From positions 1 through 5,062 of the forward strand of contig CALYVJ010000167.1 in NCBI GenBank assembly GCA_945494195.1: DNA of 5,062 nt. The letters run 5' to 3'. The position numbers and the translations under genes are program-made. The stretch's first letter is position 1, and every line of letters begins with the position of its first letter. Shown here piece by piece: positions 1-5,062 of this stretch. Origin of the DNA: an uncultured Selenomonas sp. GTDB taxonomy: Bacteria; Bacillota; Negativicutes; Selenomonadales; Selenomonadaceae. The notes under the pieces are model-generated. The model made no database searches. It was not told the DNA's origin and saw only the letters and a list, made by a program, of their open reading frames with translations.

Positions 1-555
1 CGGCGTTGCTGCCACAAACGTCATCCCCACTTTCGCACATCCGTACATGTACGAGTTGGTCATATTGTTGCCATCACCAACATATGCCATCTTGAGCCCC
101 TTGAGATTTTTCCCCTTATGCTCCTGAATCGTCAGGAGATCCGTCAAGACCTGGCAGGGATGCAAGAGATCCGTCAGCGCATTGATGACAGGAATATCCG
201 CCCACTGGGCCAGCTCCTCCACCCGGTCATGACCGAACGTACGGATCATGATGCCATCAAGATAGCGTGAGAGGACACGAGCGGTATCTTTTATCGGCTC
301 ACCACGGCCCAGCTGCAAGTCGCGGTTGGAGAGGAACAGAGCCTGTCCCCCCAGCTGATACATACCAGTCTCGAAGGAAACTCGCGTACGCGTCGAGGAT
401 TTTTCAAAAATCATGCCCAAGGTCTTCCCCTTGAGCAAATGATGCTCAACCCCTGCTTTCTGCTTGGCTTTGAGCTCTTTTGCCAGTGTCAGGATTTCCT
501 GCACTTCATCCACGGATAACTCGTGGATGGATAACATATCTTTTCCTTTCAGCAT
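1..555 (-). CDS. argF: Ornithine carbamoyltransferase, N-terminal part (cut by window edge)
   Basis: Cytoplasmic enzyme that makes citrulline from ornithine and carbamoyl phosphate, the sixth step of arginine synthesis. I translated 185 codons from the ATG at 553-555; the frame is open to base 1, so about 120 residues of a usual ~305-310 lie outside. Visible motifs are the carbamoyl-phosphate loop FEKSSTRTR (residues 50-58), the HPCQ motif (132-135), and [11 protein letters not shown] (158-168) opening the second domain. The ornithine-binding SMG and HCLP motifs would lie beyond the edge, so discrimination from putrescine carbamoyltransferase rests on the arginine-operon context. The start is fixed by a GGAGG 7 nt upstream and an in-frame TAA two codons before the ATG. 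An internal ATG at codon 7 also has an AAAGGA before it, but the first Met gives the usual short leader ahead of LSIHELS. It is last in the visible gene order and has its own promoter. Confidence 0.96.
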   Translation of the reverse strand, partial: MLKGKDMLSIHELSVDEVQEILTLAKELKAKQKAGVEHHLLKGKTLGMIFEKSSTRTRVSFETGMYQLGGQALFLSNRDLQLGRGEPIKDTARVLSRYLDGIMIRTFGHDRVEELAQWADIPVINALTDLLHPCQVLTDLLTIQEHKGKNLKGLKMAYVGDGNNMTNSYMYGCAKVGMTFVAATP

Positions 556-562
556 ACTTTAA

Positions 563-567
563 CCTCC
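563..567 (-). promoter_or_regulatory. Shine-Dalgarno of argF
   Basis: Reads GGAGG on the minus strand (within GGAGGTTAAAGT before the ATG), with a 7-nt spacer to the argF start at 555. It is the strongest ribosome binding site in the window and decides the start in favour of codon 1 over the Met at codon 7. Confidence 0.88.
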
Positions 568-578
568 GTTACTGTAAC
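568..578. repeat. Short perfect palindrome in the argF leader
   Basis: GTTACTGTAAC has two 5-bp arms around one central base. It sits directly upstream of the argF Shine-Dalgarno and downstream of the predicted transcription start. A one-base loop makes a stable RNA hairpin unlikely, so a DNA-binding half-site pair or chance are the likelier readings. No T-run follows, so it is not a terminator. Confidence 0.35.
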
Positions 579-599
579 TTATGTCCGCCACTATTGCAT

Positions 600-628
600 A
601 TTATAACACTTTGTTTTTTGCTTGTGAA
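600..628 (-). promoter_or_regulatory. Predicted housekeeping-sigma promoter for argF
   Basis: On the minus strand, TTCACA (623-628, five of six matches to TTGACA) is followed by an exactly 17-nt spacer and a consensus TATAAT (600-605). The spacer ends in TGT, giving the extended -10 form TGnTATAAT. Expected transcription start is near 592-595, which leaves a leader of roughly 37-40 nt before the argF ATG. The stretch upstream of the -35 includes AAAATATTT, which could act as a weak UP-like element. The promoter lies wholly inside the argD-argF gap, so argF can be transcribed independently of the upstream operon promoter. Prediction is from sequence only. Confidence 0.8.
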
Positions 629-646
629 GAGGAAACCGCAAATATT

Positions 647-662
647 TTGTATACATATACAA
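647..662. promoter_or_regulatory. Perfect inverted repeat, candidate ArgR (ARG-box) operator
   Basis: TTGTATACATATACAA has 7-bp arms (TTGTATA / TATACAA) around a 2-bp centre. It begins 3 nt after the argD stop codon and is centred about 60 bp upstream of the predicted argF transcription start. ArgR/AhrC-family arginine regulators bind AT-rich palindromes of about 18 bp, and the inner part (TGTATA-N2-TATACA) has that size and character. It does not match the E. coli TGAAT..ATTCA core, so the assignment is an inference from symmetry and location. As a terminator it would be poor: all-AT apart from two GC pairs, a 2-nt loop and no U-run on either strand. Confidence 0.45.
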
Positions 663-665
663 GAA

Positions 666-1871
666 TTATGCATATTGACTCATAACTTCATCAAGAATCC
701 CCATCACTTCGTCCACCTGATCTTTTGTGATGATAAGCGGCGGAATGAACCGGAGCACCTTGCCAGCTGTACAGTTGATGATTGCCCCTTTCTCCAGGCA
801 TCCATTCACGATATCACGGCCATGTTCCGGACCAGAAAGCTCTGCGCCCAGAATCAATCCAGTACCGCGTACCTCTTGGATCAGTGCTGGATATTTTTTC
901 ATCAGTTCCTCCAGTTTATCCTTGAAGTAACCGCCGACTTCCTCCACCTGCTTGAGGAAATCTGCTTTGGGCACCGTATCAAGCACCACATTGGCAGCAG
1001 CGCACGCCAGCGGATTGCCGCCAAAAGTCGTGCCATGATCCCCCGGCTTAAAGGCCTTAGCAACTTCATCCGTAACGATAAAGGCCCCAATAGGAACACC
1101 ACCAGCCAGCCCCTTAGCCAAAGTGACAATATCTGGTTTGACGCCGTATTTTTCATAGGCAAAGAACTTGCCGCTGCGGCCAATGCCCGCCTGAATTTCA
1201 TCAAAAATCAGCAACGCTTGGTGCTTATCGCAAAGGGCACGGACTTTCTTCAGATAGTCGCCGTCCGGCGTATGAACGCCACCTTCGCCCTGAATAGTCT
1301 CCAGCATGACAGCCGCCGTCTTATCGCTCATCATGGCTTCCAATTCGCCGATGTCGTTGTAATGGACATAGTCAAAACCTTCCGGCAGCGGCCCTACGCC
1401 TTCATGATAATGCGGCTGACCGGTAGCCGTAAGCGTTGCAATCGTACGTCCATGGAAACTGTCCCAGGCGGTAATGATCTGCGATTTCTCCGGATTTATG
1501 CTATGCGCATATTTCCGGGCAATTTTAATAGCACCTTCATTGGCCTCGGCGCCAGAATTGCCAAAAAACGCTTTGCCTAGGCCACTCAATTTAACCAATT
1601 TGCTGGCAGCGTCTGCCTGCGGCTGGGTATAGTAGAGATTCGAACAATGAATCAGCCTGCCGGCCTGCTCAGCCACCGCCTGAACTAGCGGCTGATAATT
1701 ATGCCCCAGGACATTGACCGCAATGCCGCCCAGAAAATCGATATACTTCTTACCATTGTTATCCCAGGCATATACCCCATTGCCATGGTCGAGAACAATC
1801 TTATAGCGGTTAAAGACCGGAAGATAATTATCCTTATCTTCCGAAAAAATAAGCTGATCAGTTTCTTTCAT
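666..1871 (-). CDS. argD: Acetylornithine aminotransferase (PLP, class III)
   Basis: PLP-dependent cytoplasmic enzyme that converts N-acetylglutamate semialdehyde plus glutamate to N2-acetylornithine and 2-oxoglutarate; relatives may also serve lysine synthesis as the DapC activity. The 401 residues are the usual length. Visible motifs: NSGAEANEGAIK (105-116), which binds the cofactor phosphate; SFHGRT (138-143) with the substrate-carboxylate Arg; QGEGG (194-198); FDEIQAGIGR (223-232) with the Asp that pairs with the PLP ring nitrogen; the Schiff-base Lys253 in LAKGLAGGVPIGAF; and TTFGGNP (281-287). I chose the ATG at 1869-1871 (MKETDQLIF) because an AAGGAG lies 9 nt upstream. The frame stays open to 1949, but that 26-residue extension lies inside the argB coding region and has no family counterpart. 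argB ends 13 nt upstream. The gene ends MSQYA-TAA with no terminator after it. Confidence 0.97.
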   Translation of the reverse strand: MKETDQLIFSEDKDNYLPVFNRYKIVLDHGNGVYAWDNNGKKYIDFLGGIAVNVLGHNYQPLVQAVAEQAGRLIHCSNLYYTQPQADAASKLVKLSGLGKAFFGNSGAEANEGAIKIARKYAHSINPEKSQIITAWDSFHGRTIATLTATGQPHYHEGVGPLPEGFDYVHYNDIGELEAMMSDKTAAVMLETIQGEGGVHTPDGDYLKKVRALCDKHQALLIFDEIQAGIGRSGKFFAYEKYGVKPDIVTLAKGLAGGVPIGAFIVTDEVAKAFKPGDHGTTFGGNPLACAAANVVLDTVPKADFLKQVEEVGGYFKDKLEELMKKYPALIQEVRGTGLILGAELSGPEHGRDIVNGCLEKGAIINCTAGKVLRFIPPLIITKDQVDEVMGILDEVMSQYA

Positions 1872-1880
1872 AACAGTATT

Positions 1881-1886
1881 CTCCTT
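1881..1886 (-). promoter_or_regulatory. Shine-Dalgarno of argD overlapping the argB stop codon
   Basis: AAGGAG on the minus strand, 9 nt before the argD ATG. It shares two bases with the argB TAA stop (1885-1887, reading TAAGGAG). Ribosomes finishing argB therefore terminate on the argD binding site, an arrangement expected to couple translation of the two genes. It also excludes the longer upstream argD start. Confidence 0.85.
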
Positions 1887-2775
1887 ATCTGACAACCTGC
1901 GTGCCAATACCTTGCTCGGTAAATACCTCGAGGATAATGGAATGGTCAAGACGTCCGTCGATAATATGCGTTTTTCCAGCGCCTTTTTCCAACGCGGTGA
2001 GACATGCCTCTACCTTAGGAATCATGCCACCAGCAATGATCCCCTCCTTGATATACTGCCGTGCCTCCGGCAAATGCAGAGTAGATATAAACGTACTCTT
2101 ATCATGGAAGTCCTTATAAATCCCTTCAATGTCTGTCAACAGCAGCAGTTTTTCTGCCTCGAGGGCCCCGGCAATCTCTGCAGCGACATAGTCCGCATTG
2201 ATGTTGTAACTTTCGCCATTCTCACCAACACCGATAGGGGCAATGATTGGCACATAGTCCTGATCCAAAAGGTCTTCGATGATTCCAGCATTGATTGCCG
2301 CCACTTCTCCGACATAGCCAATGTCCACTTTTTTGGATTCTTCCCCTTCATAGACGGTAGCTAATTTCTTACGCGCCTGGATAAGCCCAGCATCCTTGCC
2401 GCTCAGGCCTACCGCCTTGACGCCGCGGCGGTTCAACAGATTGACAATCTCTGAGTTGACCTTACCCTCGAGAACCATCTCGGCAATCTCCACTGTTTCC
2501 TCATCAGTGACCCGCAATCCCGCCACAAACGAAGACTGTTTGCCCACTTTCTTGAGGAATCCGGTAATCTCCGGACCGCCGCCATGAACAATGACCGGAC
2601 GAATGCCGACGTACTTCATCAAAGCTACATCCTGCATGACTTTTTCCTTCAAAACATCGTTAATCATGGCATTGCCGCCGTATTTTATCACAATCGTCTT
2701 GCCGTAAAACTCCTGGATGTACGGGAGTGCTTCCACAAGGATTGCCGCCTTATCTTCTGGTTTAAACAAATCCAT
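1885..2775 (-). CDS. argB: Acetylglutamate kinase, hexameric arginine-sensitive type
   Basis: Amino-acid-kinase-family enzyme that phosphorylates N-acetyl-L-glutamate with ATP, the second step of the pathway. It has 296 residues, against about 258 for the arginine-insensitive E. coli enzyme. Visible motifs: IKYGGNAM (30-37) for phosphoryl transfer, VHGGGPEI (63-70), GLRVTDEETVE (86-96) for acetylglutamate binding, NINAD (191-195), LLLTDIEGIY (211-220) and GGMIPKV (249-255) with an ATP-site Lys. About 25 residues precede the first beta strand, matching the N-terminal helix that builds the hexamer in arginine-inhibited kinases. The C-terminal THIIDGR...H...E...GIGT pattern (269-292) fits the arginine-site signature. 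Feedback inhibition by arginine is thus likely, and expected where ArgJ recycles the acetyl group. The ATG is immediately preceded by an in-frame TGA, so this is the only possible ATG start. argJ ends 20 nt upstream. Confidence 0.97.
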   Translation of the reverse strand: MDLFKPEDKAAILVEALPYIQEFYGKTIVIKYGGNAMINDVLKEKVMQDVALMKYVGIRPVIVHGGGPEITGFLKKVGKQSSFVAGLRVTDEETVEIAEMVLEGKVNSEIVNLLNRRGVKAVGLSGKDAGLIQARKKLATVYEGEESKKVDIGYVGEVAAINAGIIEDLLDQDYVPIIAPIGVGENGESYNINADYVAAEIAGALEAEKLLLLTDIEGIYKDFHDKSTFISTLHLPEARQYIKEGIIAGGMIPKVEACLTALEKGAGKTHIIDGRLDHSIILEVFTEQGIGTQVVR

Positions 2776-2779
2776 TCAT

Positions 2780-2785
2780 CCCCTT
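2780..2785 (-). promoter_or_regulatory. Shine-Dalgarno of argB, closely spaced
   Basis: AAGGGG on the minus strand, only 4 nt before the argB ATG (6 nt if just AAGG pairs). It is less canonical than the sites before argJ, argD and argF. argB expression may therefore depend partly on ribosomes arriving from argJ, whose TGA is 20 nt upstream. The start itself is not in doubt, because a TGA directly precedes the ATG in frame. Confidence 0.6.
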
Positions 2786-2795
2786 CGACATGCTA

Positions 2796-4007
2796 TCAGG
2801 TGTGATACTCCCCATTGATTTTCACGTACTCATACGAGAAGTCACAAGTCCATACCGTTGCCTCAGCCTCGCCATCGCCCATATCGATATCCATAACGAT
2901 ATCGTGAGCAGACATAACCGCACGCAGTTCCTCTTCGTCAAAGGCTGCGCCGACGCCATTTGCATAGACCGGAATCCCGCCGAATTTTACCACCGTTTTC
3001 TGCGGGTCCATAGGCACGCCAGCATATCCTACAGCACAGATGACACGCCCCCAGTTCGGATCTTCCCCGAAGAACGCCGTCTTGACCAGCGGGCTTTTCG
3101 CAACACTCATCGCAATGGTCTTGGCATCGCCAAAGGACTTCGTCCCCTTGACATTGACCGTCAAGAATTTCGTTGCCCCCTCGCCATCAGCAGCAATGCG
3201 TTTCGCCAGCCCCTGACAGATAGACTGCAGGGCATTCTTGAAAGTCTCGTAATCGTCGCCTTCCGCCGTGATTGGGTCATTGCCAGCGGCACCATTTGCC
3301 AATACGATGCACATATCATTGGTGCTCATATCGCCATCAATCGAAATCATATTGAACGAAACCTCAACAATTTCCGACAGGGCCTTCTGCAACATTTTGC
3401 TGTCAATGGCAGCATCCGTCGTGATAAAGCAAAGCATCGTTGCCATATTCGGCTGAATCATCCCCGAGCCCTTGGCAATGGCACCAAAACGAACTTCTTC
3501 CCCCCCAATGGTAACCGTCGTTGCGCAAGCCTTCGAATAGGTGTCCGTCGTAATAATCGCATTGCCAGCTTTTTCACTGCCATTCTCATCCAACTCTGCC
3601 ACTGCCTGCTGAAGTCCTTTTTCCATCTTATCCATCGGCAGGTTCACACCGATAACGCCTGTCGAAGCGACAACGACATCATCCGCTGCACAGCCAAGTG
3701 CCTCGGCGGTAATTTTCTGCATAGCCAGCGCATCTTTCATGCCCTGCTCGCCCGTGCAGGCATTTGCACAGCCTGCGTTTGCCGCAATGGCATGAGCCGA
3801 ACCCGTCTTTACCACATCCCGGGATACAAATACCGGAGCGGCTGCCACCGCATTCTGGGTAAAGGTCCCCGCGATAGCCGCTTCCTTCTCCGTATAGATA
3901 ACTGCCACATCCAGATTGCCGCTCTTCTTAATCCCGGCCTTAACACCAGCTGCCTTGAATCCCTTCGGGAACGTAACGCCAGCTTTTACATTTTTCTCTG
4001 AAAACAT
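2796..4007 (-). CDS. argJ: Ornithine acetyltransferase / N-acetylglutamate synthase (ArgJ)
   Basis: Ntn-hydrolase-fold enzyme that transfers the acetyl group of N-acetylornithine to glutamate, releasing ornithine and regenerating acetylglutamate; bifunctional versions also use acetyl-CoA to make acetylglutamate. The 403 residues are the usual length. The precursor cuts itself within KGSGMIQPNMATML (179-192), before Thr190, giving an alpha chain of 189 and a beta chain of 214 residues with Thr190 as nucleophile. Other conserved segments are AGTFTQN (46-52), NAGCANACTG (77-86), STGVIG (115-120) with the oxyanion-hole region, DGDMSTND (224-231) and GEDPNWGR (314-321). The ATG at 4005-4007 has AAAGGA 9 nt upstream, and argC ends 18 nt before it. 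Whether it also has the acetyl-CoA-dependent activity cannot be read from the sequence; no argA or argE is in the window, which is compatible with either. Confidence 0.97.
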   Translation of the reverse strand: MFSEKNVKAGVTFPKGFKAAGVKAGIKKSGNLDVAVIYTEKEAAIAGTFTQNAVAAAPVFVSRDVVKTGSAHAIAANAGCANACTGEQGMKDALAMQKITAEALGCAADDVVVASTGVIGVNLPMDKMEKGLQQAVAELDENGSEKAGNAIITTDTYSKACATTVTIGGEEVRFGAIAKGSGMIQPNMATMLCFITTDAAIDSKMLQKALSEIVEVSFNMISIDGDMSTNDMCIVLANGAAGNDPITAEGDDYETFKNALQSICQGLAKRIAADGEGATKFLTVNVKGTKSFGDAKTIAMSVAKSPLVKTAFFGEDPNWGRVICAVGYAGVPMDPQKTVVKFGGIPVYANGVGAAFDEEELRAVMSAHDIVMDIDMGDGEAEATVWTCDFSYEYVKINGEYHT

Positions 4008-4016
4008 AGTAACCAG

Positions 4017-4022
4017 TCCTTT
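4017..4022 (-). promoter_or_regulatory. Shine-Dalgarno of argJ
   Basis: AAAGGA on the minus strand with a 9-nt spacer to the argJ ATG at 4007. It lies in the 18-nt argC-argJ gap, only 3 nt past the argC TGA (4026-4028). Confidence 0.75.
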
Positions 4023-4025
4023 CTA

Positions 4026-5060
4026 TCATGGATACATCGGAACAAAATCAAGTCCCGTATTTTCCTCAAAACCACAAGCGATATTAAAATTCTGCACAGC
4101 CTGCCCAGCAGCGCCCTTTACCAGATTGTCGATAACGGACAGAACAATTACACGGTTCGTCCGCTCATCAATATGCCAGGCGATATCACAGAAATTAGAA
4201 CCGCGGACATTTTTCGTTGAAGGATACGCTCCCCGTCCTAGCAAGCGGATAAAATGCTCCTTCCCATACAACTTTTCAAAAGCTGCATCCACCAGTTCCG
4301 GTGAAGCCCCTTCCTTCAAGGTTGCATAGCAAGTAGCGAGGATACCGCGGGACATAGGCACCAGATGCGGCGTAAAATTCAGCACGGTCTGCTCACCGGA
4401 AAGATCTGTAATGGCCTGTTCAATTTCCGGCGTATGTCGGTGTTTTGCCACATTATACGCACGGAAATTATCATAGAGTTCCGGGAAATGATTCGGCTGT
4501 TTTGCCGAACGTCCAGCGCCTGATACCCCCGATTTCGCATCGACGATAATGGTATTCACATCAATCAAGTGCTGTTTAGCCAGCGGCGCCAGCGCGAGGA
4601 TACTAGCTGTCGTGAAGCAGCCTGCGTTGCCGATTATTTTCGCATCGCGGATATCTTCCCGATAAAGTTCTGCCAAGCCATAGACCCGAACCGCATCCTT
4701 ATGGGTATGCGGCACATGATACCAAGCTTCATAAACCGATGTATCCGCGAATCGGTAGTCCGCCCCCAAATCGATAATACGTACCGGTTTATCCGCCAGT
4801 GCCTTGCCTACTTCCATCGCATGCCCATGCGGCAAACCGATGAATACAAAATCACTTTCACTGCCAATAGCTTCGATATCCTTCATGTTTACAAGCTTCA
4901 TATCGTAAAGCCCGCGTAAGTGAGGATACAAATCACAAATATTCTCCCCCGTATGGCTTTCGGAAGTGATATGTACCACCTCAGCATCCGGATGCTGATA
5001 AAGAATGCGTAAAAGCTCGGCACCGGCATAGCCGGTAGCCCCTAAGACACTGACTTTCAT
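4026..5060 (-). CDS. argC: N-acetyl-gamma-glutamyl-phosphate reductase
   Basis: NADPH-dependent cytoplasmic enzyme that reduces acetylglutamyl phosphate to N-acetylglutamate semialdehyde, the third step. The 344 residues match the family. Visible features: Rossmann nucleotide loop GATGYAGAELLR (7-18), FIGLPHGHAM (73-82), DLGADYRF (97-104), catalytic Cys148 in GNAGCFTT (144-151), SGVSGAGR (177-184), the HRHTPEIEQ segment (207-215) with the catalytic His, and LVPMSRGI (233-240). The common family form of the cysteine motif is GNPGCYPT, so this copy has Ala for Pro, Phe for Tyr and Thr for Pro around an intact Cys. The ATG is 2 nt from the right edge, so its ribosome binding site and the operon promoter are not visible. 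MKVSVLGATGYAG is nonetheless the normal family N-terminus, making the start secure. It is probably the first gene of the operon. Confidence 0.96.
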   Translation of the reverse strand: MKVSVLGATGYAGAELLRILYQHPDAEVVHITSESHTGENICDLYPHLRGLYDMKLVNMKDIEAIGSESDFVFIGLPHGHAMEVGKALADKPVRIIDLGADYRFADTSVYEAWYHVPHTHKDAVRVYGLAELYREDIRDAKIIGNAGCFTTASILALAPLAKQHLIDVNTIIVDAKSGVSGAGRSAKQPNHFPELYDNFRAYNVAKHRHTPEIEQAITDLSGEQTVLNFTPHLVPMSRGILATCYATLKEGASPELVDAAFEKLYGKEHFIRLLGRGAYPSTKNVRGSNFCDIAWHIDERTNRVIVLSVIDNLVKGAAGQAVQNFNIACGFEENTGLDFVPMYP

Positions 5061-5062
5061 TC

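Noticed and set aside
556..665. Possible terminator or attenuator between argD and argF
   Set aside because: Both palindromes were checked: neither has a GC-rich stem of useful length nor a following U-run in either direction, and no leader peptide rich in arginine codons is present.
480..1580. 366-codon open frame on the plus strand across argF, the spacer and argD
   Set aside because: It runs antisense through two clear genes and the argF promoter and gives a low-complexity protein without family motifs; a shadow of codon bias.
1872..1949. Upstream 26-codon extension of argD (MTIPLSSRYLP...)
   Set aside because: It lies mostly within the argB coding region, has no ribosome binding site of note, and resembles nothing at ArgD N-termini; the ATG at 1871 has AAGGAG at the right distance.
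2762..2791. Nine-codon mini-frame (MSKGMNGFV) overlapping the argB start
   Set aside because: No Shine-Dalgarno precedes it and it stops almost at once; the overlap with ATGAATG is most simply incidental.
2878..2915. Repeated and mirrored GATAT/ATATC pieces
   Set aside because: They encode the MDIDMGD/DIVMDID region of ArgJ; repeated Asp, Ile and Met codons explain the pattern.
2790..4001. 403-codon open frame on the plus strand, antisense to nearly all of argJ
   Set aside because: Its codons lie exactly opposite argJ codons, so it is open simply because argJ avoids TTA, CTA and TCA. The translated product has no recognisable motif, while argJ is unmistakable.

Overview
The window holds most of a bacterial arginine-biosynthesis operon, read entirely from the minus strand. 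In transcription order (right to left) it is argC (4026-5060), argJ (2796-4007), argB (1885-2775), argD (666-1871) and the first 185 codons of argF (1-555, cut by the left edge). All five are ordinary-length family members, or in frame up to the window edge. Their signature motifs are intact, and I see no frameshift, insertion element, RNA gene, CRISPR array or foreign-looking segment.

Together the genes turn N-acetylglutamate into citrulline. ArgB phosphorylates N-acetylglutamate, ArgC reduces the acyl phosphate to the semialdehyde, and ArgD transaminates it to N-acetylornithine. ArgJ moves the acetyl group from acetylornithine back to glutamate, which makes the pathway cyclic. ArgF carbamoylates ornithine. 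argG, argH and carAB are not in the window. ArgB has the N-terminal extension and C-terminal pattern of the hexameric, arginine-feedback-inhibited kinases, which fits a cyclic pathway.

Layout: argC-argJ, argJ-argB and argB-argD are separated by 18, 20 and 13 nt, and the argB stop codon is fused to the argD ribosome binding site. These four genes are surely cotranscribed from a promoter beyond the right edge. The argD-argF gap is the only sizeable non-coding stretch (110 nt, 556-665). It holds a near-consensus sigma70/sigmaA-type promoter with an extended -10 pointing at argF, a perfect 7+7 bp palindrome upstream of it that may be an ArgR operator, a short palindrome in the leader, and a strong Shine-Dalgarno. 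No intrinsic terminator is visible there, so argF probably receives both operon read-through and its own transcription.

Organism: strong AGGAGG-type ribosome binding sites, the argCJBDF order, a hexameric-type ArgB and moderate GC (about half by eye) suggest a Firmicute. Protein style is compatible with Negativicutes such as Selenomonas relatives, but this assignment is an impression rather than a demonstrated result. I found no undescribed system; the regulatory spacer before argF is the most interesting part.
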